From Paraescarpia echinospica (lineage: Eukaryota > Annelida > Polychaeta > Sabellida > Siboglinidae): a stretch of DNA of 64,000 bases. Below are positions 11,041 to 23,949 of the stretch, piece by piece. Location: contig CM034541.1 in assembly GCA_020002185.1 (NCBI GenBank), positions 32,797,852 through 32,861,851 of the forward strand, in the 5' to 3' direction. Under the pieces are notes generated by a model. It was not told the DNA's origin. It saw only the letters and a list, made by a program, of their open reading frames with translations, and did no database searches. Both the position numbers and the translations under genes were made by a program. The stretch's first letter is position 1, and each line of letters starts with the position of its first letter.

Positions 11041-12440
11041 AATGTTAGATAATTTGCATATATTTCTATAGTAATACTGATATCGTGCTCTGTCTGTGTC
11101 TTTGATCGACACGACGGACGACGTTGAAATAAAACTGGACCTGTTTGAACAAATATACATTTATGTGTTGACTGAACATGCGCCGATTATAGTAAAGCGT
11201 GTCAAATATGTTAAGCAACCTTCCTGGTTTAACGCAGATCTTGTTAAACTGATAACGGCCAGAGATCGACTGTTCGACGCCTCAAAACACTCAAGGGACC
11301 CTCGCATTCTGGCGATGTATAAACGTGCTAAGAACCGTGTGAATCATGACATCCGCAAAGCTAAGCGAAACTTCTACATCAAATCCTTGGAACAACAAAC
11401 ACTAAATCTACGCGTGATATGGAGTCGCATCAAATCATCTCTGGCTGCAACGAGTGCGGTTCAACCGAGACAAACCAACCAGAACAGTTAGCCACACCCA
11501 CACGCGAAAATAATGGCTAATCAATTCAATTAATATGTTGCCAACATTGCATCGAAATATGGTACAACGACAACCACTGTTTCGAACTACTCAAAACTGC
11601 AGGCATTTATCGCGCGAAACAAACCAGAAAATGTCTTTTAAATTGTGACGATTGAGTTTGTTCTTAAACAGCTACGAAATATGTCAGCGATAAAAACAAC
11701 AGGAGATGGCATCCGTTGTAAACTACTAAAACTGAGTGCAGAAATCATTGCACCGCACATAGTCAACATTTGCAATGCTAGTATCAATAAGGCGCAATTT
11801 CCACGATCATGGAAGAAGGCCAGACTGGTCCCATTGTACAAATAGGGAGACTCAAACGATGGCATGAATTATAGACCTATATCGGTCTTGCCAATTATGT
11901 CTAAACTTCTGGAACGACACGGGCACAACCATTTACACGCATACAGAGTTTAAATTACTGCTAGACGAGCAATCCGGCTTTAGAGAGAATCGGTCATGTG
12001 AAACCGTATTGCTTAAGCTGACCGACTATTTTCTGAGCAAAATTGACAAAAGTAACTTGTGTGGCATGGTATTAGTCGATCTGGGAAAGGCCTTTGACTT
12101 GGTTGACCATGATCTATTTTAATAAAACTGGAGTTGTATGGTTGTCATAAAAACGAGCTAGCCTGGTTCTGATCTTATCTTAGTGAACGCTACCAATACG
12201 TGAAATATGACAGTGTGTTGTCAGACCCTCTACCGGTAACGACAGGTGTGCCGCAAGACTCAAAACTTGGACCTTTGCTTTTTATTATGTTAATGAACGA
12301 TGTCATTCTTAAAGTAGCAAACACGCAGATTGACATGTATGCCGATGACTTGACACTATTAATATACGGCCGGCAAATGTGTTGCAGACATAAACCGGTC
12401 ACTAACAATTCACTCAAAACCGCAGTACAACTGCTTATAC
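11041..12440 (+). pseudogene. Decayed jockey/CR1-superfamily LINE
   Basis: Four collinear blocks in different frames show a LINE reading rightwards. 11096-11491 is the linker between endonuclease and RT (PSWFNADLVKLITARDRLFD, ending IWSRIKSSL). 11645-11850 is the RT start (FPRSWKKARLVPLYK then NYRPISVLP after a stop). 11975-12120 carries SGFRENRSCET and motif A DLGKAFDLVDHDL. 12230-12365 carries GVPQDSKLGPLLFI and MYADDLTLL, the catalytic motif C. Several stops and frameshifts prevent function. It is cut off at about 12440 by the AT/CA microsatellite. Confidence 0.85.
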
Positions 12441-12465
12441 GAAAATCGAATTATTATATTATAAC

Positions 12466-12503
12466 TATATATATACAGTATATATATGTATATATATATA
12501 ATA

Positions 12504-12535
<32 letters not shown>

Positions 12536-12586
12536 ATTTAAACAGGCAGAAGCACATGCATACGTACGCGCTTACGCACACAAACA

Positions 12587-12653
<67 letters not shown>
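12466..12653. repeat. (TA)n then (CA)n microsatellites
   Basis: TATATA-rich sequence at 12466-12540 is followed after a short spacer by an almost pure (CA)n run at 12586-12653. Confidence 0.95.
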
Positions 12654-12655
<2 letters not shown>

Positions 12656-13231
12656 GCAGTGCCGGGCCATTTTCGACGCTCGCATGAAACAGTTATGTGA
12701 CCGTTTTATTAGTTTAATAATTGTTTCTTTTTTCTTCCATGGTTAGTACATGTCTATTGTCCGGCTTTTTGCGGTGTCTGCTTCGTCTGAGCAGTACCTT
12801 GAATGAGTCATTTACTTTTGCATAATCTCTCGTGTAATTATAATGCATCATAATGCAATGTGCAGATGTACTTAAACATTAATTAAACATCACGGAAATC
12901 TGATTGATTGGCTCAAAGAGAGCTTACATTTAAGTTTCTTTGGACAGCGAGCAACATGCGTATCCTACTGTGATAAGGTACATACAATGTTAAACGATTG
13001 CACCGTATGAAGTCATTATGACGACATATAGCCAAACAAAATATACGTTGAACTGTGGCAATACTTGGGGCACTGAGTGTGGCAATATTCAATGTTGATT
13101 GTTGCGATATAACTACGAATGGTAAATTGAACAGGGACACCAAGATGTCCTCATCACGATTTAGAGTGGAAATGTAACACGGTTAAAACTTATTAATAAC
13201 AAAACATGATCGAAAGTGAGAAATCATAATG

Positions 13232-13267
<36 letters not shown>

Positions 13268-13280
13268 TGTGTGTGTGTGT
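13232..13280. repeat. (TGCG)n microsatellite
   Basis: Eight to nine TGCG units followed by (TG)n. Confidence 0.95.
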
Positions 13281-13592
13281 AAATATGTGTTTGTCGAATA
13301 ATATCTGACAGTGCTGGATCTCAGGGCGTCTTGACGGGCCTTACCGGATGGTGTGCTGCGGACCCTAATAAATATTTGAGTCCAGTATGTACTGATACAG
13401 TTGAACCGCCTAACTTCGTGGACTTTAGCTTGTCGCGACAAAAATATCGGTGTCAAGATTTCGGGTAGTGTGATGCGAGCCGATGGCCCAAAAAATTTAA
13501 CTGCGATGAAAAATGTGCAGTCGCCCAACGAAAAAGCGGCTAGTGTGCTGCGGGCCTAAGATTGCTGAACATTCTTCACGATAGTTCATTTC

Positions 13593-13688
13593 TATGCAAA
13601 TGAGTTCTTTAAGACATTTCCAAGAAATTAATTTCTACAAAATAAAAAATTCACGTATTGGATATGCCCAAACGAACTCATTTGCATA
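13593..13688. repeat. Perfect 15-bp inverted repeat containing ATGCAAAT
   Basis: TATGCAAATGAGTTC at 13593-13607 is repeated inverted as GAACTCATTTGCATA at 13674-13688 with a 66-bp AT-rich spacer. Each arm holds an octamer (ATGCAAAT). It could be the ends of a tiny MITE or chance; the same CTCATTTGCATAACC string also occurs at about 7760. Confidence 0.5.
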
Positions 13689-13799
13689 ACCCAGGTTCTT
13701 ACCTTAACAAGACATACAACTAATTTCTTGTCATACGATAATGTCATCTCTGTTTTTAAAAGATTCGTGCTTGATTTTATTGGCATACCACTACTGAAA

Positions 13800-14150
13800 G
13801 ATCAAAACAGCCATTTGGTTTCCACTAGTAAGGGGGAAAACTGATATACTGTCAAATCAGTACCAAGCTGTCTTCACAAAGGAAGACCTTGTCAGCATGC
13901 CACTTATGCCTCTATCACCATATGACACAACGCCGGGAATTGCAGTAATAGTAAATGTAGTTCACAAGCTGTTACTCAGACTGATCCTGGCAAAGCACAA
14001 GGACCTGACGATTTTCTTAACAAGATTCTAACGGAGACAGCCGTTCAAATTGCACCTTGTTTGGCCTGAATATTCCAGCAATCCATTGACACGAGTGAGG
14101 TGATGTTTTGTTACAAAAATGGCATACTACATGATCGAAATGCACGGTCC
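13800..14150 (+). pseudogene. LINE reverse transcriptase N-terminal fragment
   Basis: Two frames together read NQYQAVFTKEDL, then GPDDFLNKILTETAVQIAP and IFQQSIDTSEV. This is the stretch before RT motif A in jockey/CR1-type LINEs (usual form LNxQFxSVFTxE ... GPDGIPxxxLKE ... IFxxSLxTGxVP). At least two frameshifts are present. It is an isolated fragment. Confidence 0.75.
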
Positions 14151-14532
14151 CGCTAATAAGGTCACCATACTATTAAGGTCACTTTCACCCAGTGCGAAAG
14201 GCAAGGTGATGACTTGCCGGTGAGGACACCTGATAAACGACTATTATTCTTCTTCAGAGATTCATGTACCTACCAAAACTCCGTGTTGAGTAGTCGCTAT
14301 AGTTTTGTCGTGTAAGCGAATAAGTTAAATACCATGCATATCGTATATTACTAAATATTGTATTTGTGAGATATGTATATTTTTTATTTATTCCAGATGT
14401 GGATATTTTGGAGTAGAAAGAACATGATTAGATTACTTTAAGAGGAACAATAAATGTAATATCTTAAATGAACTGCTTGACGAATCTAGTTGCCATAAAA
14501 TCGTAAACTTTAATAAATGTAAACAACCGATT

Positions 14533-14681
14533 TAATAATAATAATAATTTACTGCATTCTTCTGCGCCATAAATCTGGCAGGTACTACCATTCAAAGGCG
14601 CATTACAATCCTTAAAACATGGCATGTAGCTGTTATGATTATTAAATAAAATAAAAATAAATAAATAAAAGCATCAATATG

Positions 14682-14733
<52 letters not shown>

Positions 14734-15690
14734 CATACATATACTTATTAATAGTAAATATATCAAGATAGTAATATTACTAATATTAATTAAAACGACA
14801 AATTAAGAGAGAAAAATAATAAATAATAATAATAGTTAAAGGTAGATATTAAAAAGTCCAGAATTCGCTACTGTCCACACATACAATTTAAATGGTAAAA
14901 GCACGTTTAGAAAGAAGTGTCTTCAGTTGCGTATTGAACACGATGAGGCAGTCTGTAGCACGCATGGCAAGGGGCAGATTGTTCCAGAGGCTTTGTCGCC
15001 TTGAGTACAATGTTTGCAGCACGGGACCTGGAGCAGGTGAGCATCGGCGGAGCGTAACGTGCGAGTGGGCTGGTGTCGAGTTAGTAGGTCCGCCAGGTAT
15101 GACGCAGTCATGCCGTGCAAACTGCGGAACGTAAGCAGGAGTGGTTTGTACTCGGTGCGCTGTTCAATCGGCAATGTGGTCGTGCTTCTTAGTTCTGGTT
15201 ATGAGACGGGCTGCAACATTTTGCACTCTCTAGAATCTGGTGAGAAGGTGGTCAGAAATCCCGTAAAGCAGGCTATTTCCATTGTCAAGACGAGACGTCG
15301 CGTAGGTATACAACGTCATCTCTGTCGTTTTCCTGTCTAGAAGATTTCGAATTCTTCCGATACTATGTAGATGGAAATATGCTACACGACACATGTAGTG
15401 TACATGGCTGTTCATGTTTAGGGCATCATCGAAGAAAACACCAATGTTCTTGGCCTGAGTGGAAATAGGCACGAAGTTATTGACAAGTTCTATGTGCGGC
15501 AAAGAAATTTTGTTCTTGATGTGCGGCGAACATATCACAACAGCCTCTGTTTTTTGCATCCACGCTTCGTTGGTCGTCTTGACCCAATGCCATAAAATGT
15601 TCCAAGCACTGGCAGTCAAGCGTGAAGAATTGGAACGTGCCCCTTGAGCCAGTTAATATAGCTGACAAGCTGTGTACAGTGGGTAACAAT
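14533..15690 (-). pseudogene. Decayed L2-type LINE, 3' half
   Basis: Reading leftwards, about 15620-15230 encodes QAKNIGVFFDDALNMNSHVHY and YCNSLLYGIS-like residues of the L2 RT thumb. 15174-14923 encodes EYKPLLLTFRSLHGMTASYL then TRTLRSADAHLLQVP, the typical L2 C-terminus. The 3' UTR passes through a TA microsatellite (14680-14732) and ends near a (TAA)n run at 14533-14548 next to CAAAGGCGCATTAC, the usual L2 3' end. Frameshifts and stops break the frame. Confidence 0.8.
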
Positions 15691-15994
15691 CACTGAAGCA
15701 TGACGGCAGGGATGCACACCGATTCTGCAGGGTTGTTAGTAATGTCGCCGATTGTTGTCACGCACGAGTAATCACTGGCACAGACAAATAAAATGACTGT
15801 TCATAAAAACGTTTAAAACTCACAGATATGCTGCATAAAATCGTCCGTTGAACAGCAATCCAAATGTGCTTGCAATTTCCTCTGTCAAATAATAGCGGTG
15901 TTAGACAGTTATAACTCCTACAAAATCAAAATCTCATGGAGCACTTATAAGGTGAAGCCATACAGGCGCAGCCACATATTGAAGCTATTCTTTG

Positions 15995-16119
15995 TTTCTG
16001 TCTGTCCGTCTGTCCGTCTGTCCGCATGTCCGTATGTCCGTATGTCCGTCTGTCCGTATGTATGTATGTATGTATGTATGTATGTATGTATGTATGCACG
16101 TATGTACATATGTGTGTAC

Positions 16120-16165
<46 letters not shown>

Positions 16166-16170
16166 ATGTA

Positions 16171-16223
<53 letters not shown>

Positions 16224-16306
16224 ATCTGTCTGTTTGTCTTTGTGTCCGTCCGTCCGTCCGTCCGTCCGTCTGTCTGTCTGTCTGTCTGCCTGTCTGTCTG
16301 TCTGTA

Positions 16307-16370
<64 letters not shown>

Positions 16371-16526
16371 CGTGTGTATGTGTGTAAGTGTCTATGTGTC
16401 TATGTATGCATGTATGCATGTATGCATGTATGCATGTATGCATGTATGCATGTGTGCATGTATGCATGTATGCATGTATGCACGTATGCACCCCCGCCCG
16501 CCCGCCCGCCCGCCCGCCCGCCCGCC
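15995..16526. repeat. Compound tetranucleotide microsatellite, ~530 bp
   Basis: Successive tracts of TGTC/TGTA, TGTC, TCCG, TGCA and finally CGCC. Each tract is a single-step variant of the previous one. Long open frames over it (Cys/Val/Ser repeats) are artefacts of the 12-bp phase. Confidence 0.97.
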
Positions 16527-17560
16527 TATACATTAATGTAAACATTAACATAACCGAGATAACAAAATATATTAAGTAAAATTAATATCTCACACTAGTA
16601 CCGAAAGCAAGCATTCAAGCCACTATGGTATAATTGACGTCATTGTTATAGGGTGACGTAACATGATTTGTGTCATATGACAAGTACACCTTAACGTTTT
16701 ACTTCATGCCAAGGTGATACACAATGCCATCAATTTGGCACGACGAATACATTTTGCAAAATGTTTTGTATTTTAATAAAACTAATTATATGATCACTTA
16801 CATGAATTGGTAGTGTAACATTAGTATTTAGAGATATCATTTTATATAATAATAATAATATACGTCCGTGACGCCTACATCCTTAGAAACCTGAGTTCAG
16901 TGGTGCAACAAAACAAGACTCGTTAGGTGTAATTAACCCCTTAAAGCTCACCAAAACATCAAATTGCCTCCCTCCAAAATGGATCCCCTTCCCTATATAT
17001 CGAGGGGGCTAATCCTACCTCCAGCCCCCCTCGCCAAAATGCCCACCTTAAATTGCACACCCTTTCCCTAGATATTGGGGGCTAATCCTATGTCCAGCCC
17101 CCACCAAATGTATTGGGGCTCAGCCTCCCCCAACCTCCCCCGGTGCCGGCGCCTGTGATAAACATGTCAATCGTCACCACACAGTTGATGACTCATGTTA
17201 TAATTAGTAATAACTTGTCGACGAGCTGTAGTATATAAAGCTAAGCAGAAAGAACGGATCCCTATGTGATTACAAATGGAAGATGTCGTGGGCAAGATCA
17301 TATATCGATATGTGAATGCTTCCATAAATACCTAACCATTATCATTTCGGGGTTAAAAAAATACTATCAGGACAACTAAAGAACTGTGTCAGAAATCCAA
17401 AACTGTCCATGGTGACGTTGTAAGAGAATTGTGTGATTGTATCGAAAGCAGCTGAACGATCTATTAAGATGAACGCTGTCTCGATAATACTAGGTATTAT
17501 TATAGAATGTGTTCCATGGACGTTCCCGTTGGTGTTTTTGACTTAAATTGATTGGTTCCT
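16527..17560. other. Non-coding spacer with a local duplication at 16950-17125
   Basis: A C-rich segment of about 65 bp containing 'CTTTCCCTAGATAT' then 'GGGGGCTAATCCTA' and 'CCAGCCCCC' is present twice in tandem (about 16975-17030 and 17050-17105). Nothing else is recognisable. Confidence 0.5.
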
Positions 17561-17571
17561 CCCCCTCGCTC

Positions 17572-17586
17572 TCTCTGTCTCTCTCC

Positions 17587-17648
<62 letters not shown>

Positions 17649-17712
17649 GTCTCAGGAGTTGAGTTTCACGGTATTATATGTGTATGTGAGTATGGACGTT
17701 GTGTTGGTGTTT

Positions 17713-17769
<57 letters not shown>

Positions 17770-17772
17770 TGT
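17572..17772. repeat. (TC)n and (TGCG)n microsatellites
   Basis: A (TC)n tract at 17572-17645 and a (TGCG)n tract at 17716-17772 are separated by about 70 bp of unique sequence. Confidence 0.95.
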
Positions 17773-18715
17773 GTGTACTGGTCCGTGAATATGTACATAT
17801 ATAAAACAAAAACCGTACTAGTGCTTTCACTAGAAAGATGACAATAAGTTAATCCGTCGTCTATTGTTGGATGTTGACAGTGGCATAGTGAGGGTTGTTG
17901 GTGCCCGGGTGCCCAATATAATTTGCCCCTTCCCACCCTCCCGACACCTATTTTATGTTTCGTTTACCAGTCAAAGGAACTGATTATGCTACCGTGCAGT
18001 TTGAAGATGAGTTGCATATATAATATTCATTTGCAAGATCAGTAACAGAGATGACAGAACATATCTAAAGACAGAGCGAATCAACCATTTTATTCAAGGT
18101 TAACTGGGCAAATAGAGACAACACGGTCAGAGTTCACGTGATCGTATTGTTCACGTACGTCAACGGACGTCATTGTCACCATGGCAACACTTTTGTTTTT
18201 TGTGTTTGCTTTTGCAATGGAATGTTGGGGAGATAGTTCTCATGCGTCAACAGGCTTCAGATCCCAATCACAGATATTTAGGAAAGTCCAGTTTTCTTGT
18301 TGACAACGGAAATGTCGATCGTTGACCGATCGAAGCATGCGTGTCTTGGTTGACGGACACGGAGCCTGGCAATGGCACCAGCGACGGACTTCTTATCAGT
18401 TTGACGTTGGCTGGTCGGAGCCTACCGCGTATCAAATGGAATTTTCGTTTTGTGTAGTCCGAAACGCTTCTTGATCGACATTGATGGACATTTTGGTTCG
18501 GTGCACGCATGCAGTGACATCGACGATAGTCATCGCTCCGTGAACGCGCCTAGCCGTTGTTGCCGATGGGGGCGATCGGGGATCGTTAGTGGGTGTTTCA
18601 GTTGCCATTCGCCAATCGTTGAAACTGAACTAAACACTGAACGAGCAAACATCAACAGCCATAATAAATTAAAGTAGTATTTAACAACATGTCGTCACAT
18701 CCACTGCAGTCGTTA
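17773..18715. other. Spacer without recognisable genes
   Basis: Higher GC than its surroundings at 18130-18620 with repeated CGATCG-containing words, but no supported coding frame. Confidence 0.4.
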
Positions 18716-18723
18716 CTGCCTAG

Positions 18724-19206
18724 ATGAGGGCGACCCCCGAATCTCCCCGGAGGCCCTCGGTCACCCGGAAGTCTCCCTCTTCATCATCATCAGCATCATC
18801 GTCGTTTAGAGGCGATGTTTTCAGGCTCTGCTGGGTTCGCCTTTCTCCCAATTGCCCTCTTCTTCTGATTACATCCCCAATCGCCACCACTCCTACTCTT
18901 CTTCTAAGCTCTGCACTGGGCTATCTGTCGCTGAGTGATGCGCCACACTTCCATCTCACCATCCTCATCTCAACCCTTTCCATCCTCGTGTCATGATCGG
19001 TCCTCATGACCCATGTTTCGCACCCACACAAGAGGCAACTTCTGACACAAGCTGTGTACACCTGGCCCTTCATCTTCAGGGGGGCGCTTTGGAAGTCAGG
19101 AAGGGTGTTAACTCCCTGAACTTCTGCCAGGCACGCCTCACTCTCGCTGTTACCGCTGCATCCACCCCACCCTTCGCATTCAGCATGTCGCCCAGGTAGC
19201 AGAAGA
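18724..19206 (-). pseudogene. LINE reverse transcriptase thumb fragment
   Basis: Reading leftwards from 19206: FCYLGDMLNAKGGVDAAV, RRAWQKFRELTPFLTSK, a one-base shift, then KMKGQVYTACVRSCLLCG and ERVEMRMVRWKCGASLSDR before a stop. This matches the YLGD box and thumb of a widespread invertebrate LINE group (usual form FxYLGD...VYxACVRSxMLYGSETW...EMRMxRWMCGVSL). The C-terminal part decays after 18900. It is a different family from the L2-type copies. Confidence 0.85.
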
Positions 19207-19343
19207 AGTTAAGCAATCAGCGCATTGAATAACTCCCGCGGTTTTGGTAACGTTGATGTTACGTTATGCGTTATAACGTGAGGTGCGACGTAGGCCTACC
19301 GTTGTGTAATGCAAGCAAGGGTATTTTGGTATATTTCGTTATC

Positions 19344-20405
19344 TTCTAATAATAATAATAATAATAATAAGATAACTTCAAGCTCAGAGGCGCATAAAAA
19401 CAAAAGGGTGGTCAATCTCAAAATCCATAAACAGTATACCAGTTTTTAACAGCTGGATCAAGGCGCTAGGGAGCTACGGCGGATAAGCAAGGTTGTAAAG
19501 ATAAGTTTTTAAATGACGACGGAATTTTGTAATATTTGCAACTGATCTAACACTAAGAGGGAGCATATTCCAAAGAGTTGGTGCAGCAACAGAAAAAGCC
19601 CTAGTTCCAATGTTAGTGTTGACTCTAGGAACAAAAAGCAGGCCACAATTAGATGATCGAAGCTCGATAGGTTTTCTTACAGGAGTAAGCAATGAATGCA
19701 AATAAGATGGTTGCTTACTGGACAGTGCCTGGTATGTAATGGTACAGATCTTAAAACTACTCTAGCTAGACAATGTTGGTCACGCTGAAGTTTTGTGATA
19801 TCCTTGCTAGCGATATTATAAAGGAGGGAATTGCAATAGTCAAGTATGCTGCTAACAAGCGCTGTTGCAATAGTTTTAGCAACAGAAAATGACATATACC
19901 GACGAATACGGCGAAGATCACGAATATGATAAAAACAGCAGCGATATGATAAAAACAGCAGCATGTTTGAGATATGTGTTGTCGGAAATTGAAGTTACTA
20001 TCAAAGATCACTCGTAGATTCCGCACCGAGTTTGCTGGCGTGATATACTGATTCAAAATACGCGTAGGGAAAAAACCATCCAGTTTACTACGCTGCATTG
20101 GAGTACCAATAATGATCAATTCAGTTTTATTTGCATTTAATTTCAACTTGCTGTCAGTCATCCAGTGGAAGATATCTTGAAGGCAATCACTAAGTTGGTT
20201 AAGGGAGCGATTTGTATCCGGGGTAGCCAACGAAATGTAGATCTGAGTATCATCAGCATAAAGATGATGATCTAAGTTATGTATTTGTATAACAGAGCTT
20301 AGTGGCGTGGTGTAAAGAGTAAAAAGCAAAGCCCAAGAACAGAACCTTGGGGAACACCAAATAAAGCCGGCAGTGCAGCTGAAAAGCAGTTCCCCTTCCA
20401 TGTCA
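19344..20405 (-). pseudogene. L2-type LINE copy with intact YADD box but frameshifts
   Basis: Reading leftwards: FGVPQGSVLG near 20330-20375, HLYADDTQIYISLATPD at about 20250-20270, then DSKLKLNANKTELIIIGTP, ILNQYITPANSVRNL, FSVAKTIATALVSS and the L2 C-terminus NTNIGTRAFSVAAPTLWNML. The element ends at a (TAA)n tail at 19348-19370. Three frameshifts split the frame. It is nearly identical to the plus-strand copy at 60.2-61.2 kb, so both are recent members of one family. Confidence 0.9.
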
Positions 20406-21280
20406 TTGGGGGTCCTCGATGGGGTGTTTTACCGGATTTACGCAGACTAGTTCCACCACGTAATTGTCATGACAAGAAGCAACACATAAAGAGACACTTT
20501 ACTTTGTTTACATTACGTTTAGATATGTTTGAAGAGTCCCTTACAGCAGCGTATCCAGGGGTTCTTAGGGGGCACCATGGACGCCCCGTAGGGGGAGTCT
20601 TAGATACCCCTCTGCATGTGAGAAATGTTATGTATAGTCGGACAAAGCATTTAAACGTTGGAAAAATATCCGCAGCAGTAGGCTATTGCCTACAACCCAC
20701 CGGTGTAAGCCTTCCATCCAGGACAATGGGTGTCGTAGCAGCCATTCAACTCAAACTTGGTGTCACTGCCCTTGAAGAAGTCAGTAATATTTGTATTCTG
20801 ATTAATGTCAACATAACGTCTTTTGAAAATTAATATTGGACGGCACATGTTATTGAAACGAAACCAGCAGGACGTCGCATTGATGCAGGGCAGGCCCGTG
20901 AAAAAGTAAATTAAACATGGAAAGGCACCAGCTGTGTATGGAGGGGCACCAAGACATATATATATGTAGTACGTAACACAACATTGTTAACAGTGAATCG
21001 TTAAGTAATATTAAATATATCAGTTTATAAAAAATATATGCCAGAATGTATGGAAGATGTAAAAAGAGTGTAAATAATATTAGACAGTAACTTCATCTGT
21101 CCAACCCCCCCCCCACAAATCCATTTCTTTAACTACAAACTATATTCTCCTATTTAACTCTTGTCTATTTATTCCTATGCGCATCCCCCGCAAATATACC
21201 AACAATGATCTTCAAAACGTTGAAGTTGGTTGGTTAATCGGAAGAAAAAAAGTAAAACTGTAATTATATGTTACTGTTAG
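20406..21280. other. Spacer, no supported genes
   Basis: Open frames up to 109 codons exist but show no domain or compositional signal of coding. A short CCCCCCCCC run lies at 21105. Confidence 0.4.
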
Positions 21281-21299
21281 CTAGACTGACACTGCCTCG

Positions 21300-22660
21300 C
21301 AGGTAGCAGAAGAGGACGCGCTTGCTCTGTTGTTCAAAGTGTTTCACACATTCATCTGTGTCGTTAATTGCTGTTTCAAATAAAGATCGAATGCGGCTGT
21401 TGAGAGGTTGCTGTTGCAATGGCCTTCTATGTGGTATGTACGGAAAGTGCATGGCAGTGACGTCGCTCTCTGTTGTAGCAGATAGCTATATATTTACCTT
21501 TCATCGAAATGTCGTACTCTGTCTTGGCACCAGTGATTTGCAAGTCCGCAGGCTTGTTGTGTTGGTCTAGCCGCGTAAGCCGATCTGTCGCCGCTCTGGC
21601 GTGCCTGCTCAGCAGGCAGATGACATAAGCATAACCAAGGTATTTGAGGCGAACGACGCACGGGAGTGTCATTCCGTCTTCGAGCTTGGTACGTCGTGCG
21701 AACACAGAATCCAGCGCGCAGATCAATAAGAGCGGACTCAAACAGTTGCCTTGCAATACTCCACGGCGGACTTCTACAGAACTGGAGCGTTGCGTGGGGT
21801 CTTTTAAGACGAACTAGGCCTGTTCATACATTGTCATGAAGACGTCCACGAGTTTCTTAGAAAAGGGTGTTCTTCTAGTGACATATGTAGATAGTCGTGA
21901 ATGAGACTGTCGAATGCAGCCTTGTAATCAACATACACGCACACGGCACTTTCCCCTGCATTCATTATATGTCGTCCACGATCTCTGTTAGTATGAATAG
22001 GTTTTCCCGACACCCATTCCTTCTCTGGACCCGCTTTAGCTACCAGAATTTCGTCTGTCAAGGATCATGATTACACTCCACAGGACGATGATGAATCTGG
22101 TCCTGTAGGTGTGGCTGAGCCAGCAGACGGCGCGAAAGTTGGAGAGGCCATTTATTGTAGGCTAATATCAGCACGAGTTCGCCGGTGGACCAGTCTGTGT
22201 GTAGCTGTTCCAACTGTCAGAGCAGGGCGACGATGCCACCAGGGGCGGATCGAGAGAGGGTAGTGTAAGGGGCACAGAAAACTCCACTGGCGGCAGAACC
22301 AAACGGTGTACACAATTTTTCGTTGCCGCGCCGCCGTAACTTCAGCTTCTCCTATTCCAAAGGTCTGGGGGACACGTACCCTGCAGCCCCCACCGGCACC
22401 AGACACGCTTATGAGCGCCGTCAATGCCGTGCGCTAGTTCTGCACCACGGTTGTTGCCACTCTCTCCCAGCTGCCGGGGGCAAGACGATCGATGAATTTT
22501 GCTCACACCGCCCTTTTCGTCTGTCAGCTGCATCTCTTCCACGATGCCGCTTACGAATCTTCTCCAGTCGGCTCGGGACGCATGTAGTATTAGTCGCTGC
22601 ACAACCTTGCGGTGTCCGTCAGAGCGTCATAGAGCAAATGTCGCATTGTCAGCATTTCCA
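21300..22660 (-). pseudogene. Decayed non-LTR retrotransposon RT
   Basis: Reading leftwards: MTDEILVAKAGPEKEW, then AVCVYVDYKAAFDSLIHDYL (motif A) at 21960-21880, QGNCLSPLLLICALD (motif B) at about 21750, and RLKYLGYAYVICLLSRHARA (motif C, catalytic ADD changed to AYV) at about 21640. LQITGAKTEYD follows. Stops separate the blocks. The GNCLSPLLF and LRYLGYADDICLLS wording is of the RTE-like/R2-like type, not the CR1 type. 22100-22660 upstream is open in places but not assignable. Confidence 0.75.
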
Positions 22661-22749
22661 GCTGTAATTTCGATATCACGTTCAATGCGGGGCAAAGAGC
22701 ACCCCTTTTATAAATTGCAGTGGAAGTGTTTTGTTTGCCTAAACTAATA

Positions 22750-23949
22750 TTTAGCACACAATTGTTTACAACTGTTTATGTAACGAACCCCAATTTAATT
22801 GTCAATTGTCTAATAAATAAGTACGTGCTCGATATATAACTATGTTTTACCATATTAATATACAATATATAGGTCTATTTGGAAACATAATTCGATGTTG
22901 GTCACTAACATGCTCGATATTCCGATAAATGTAAACAATATTTGTAATTAATATGGACGTAAAACTAGCATACTTTACCAATATAATTGGTACACGACCC
23001 GAAAATAACGCTCTTGGCCTATTTTAATACACTGCGTAGTCTCGCACTGCACTGATTCATGTAACACGCGAACAATTTACACAGCGTAGATGGGACCCAC
23101 GATTTTTGACACAGGGGTCTTCGACGAGATTTGGATTTCGCCAGTACATTTCCGTAAGTACTTTACTCAAAACAACTTTTGTAACAGTTTGTTTGCAGAA
23201 ATTGGAAGGAATGTGTGTTAGAGATTTAGTACATAAATATCTTACGGAAGATTGTGTTCAGGTTTTAGTAAACATTGCAAAACACCAGTATAATAATGGG
23301 ACCAACTTGCACTGAGGGTGTGCTTTGTCCCACATGACGAAAATCTAGGCAGACATGTGGTTATAACGGGGAAATCGAGGTGGGCCAATGTTGCTCTTAT
23401 CTGATGACTTATTGACGATCCTGATTCAGGGTAACCAATTGTTTTCGCCACAATGTGAAAACAGCTTTGTAGCAAAGTGTCCCAGGCTGTGTAGGAGCAA
23501 CAGTGTCGTCTCATTGCGGAGTCTGGGAGGCTAAGATTCCCAACTGTTGTTGTAGTTCGTATGAAACCGGGCAGAGGGCGATACTAAAAATGACTCGAGA
23601 ACACTTAGAGCTGCTCGCGGACGTTGGCCTCGTAAAGTTCACCCGTGACGATGTAACACACGCTTTATTGTTTGCCTGTCAAAGAGGGACAAATCCAGAG
23701 TATAATATGTCGTAACAATAGCAACTTTATTATCAGTTAATGCATCGCAAATGCGTCCCTATGTGTCCACTTGTTTTATTATCGCCCACTTGCTACGGAA
23801 ACCTATGGCGTTGACCGTTGTTGAGAAACTTTGCATGAACTATGCGCCACAAGTTCCATGTTGAGGTGGTGTAGTCGACACACAAGGTTGACATTTAGCA
23901 CGTAAATTCCACTGAGATGTAATATAGTATACACCTGATAATAGAAGTG
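22750..23949. promoter_or_regulatory. Region upstream of DET1 (promoter and 5' UTR expected)
   Basis: No core promoter element can be fixed. 23360-23385 (ATAACGGGGAAATCGAGGTG) resembles the arm of the MITE at 43.1-43.5 kb, so part of this interval is probably transposon-derived. 5' untranslated exons may be present but cannot be recognised. Confidence 0.3.

Noticed and set aside
15898..16580. Open frames of Cys/Leu/Ser/Val repeats (up to 212 codons)
   Set aside because: Produced by the TGTC/TGTA/TGCA microsatellite; no non-repetitive coding part.
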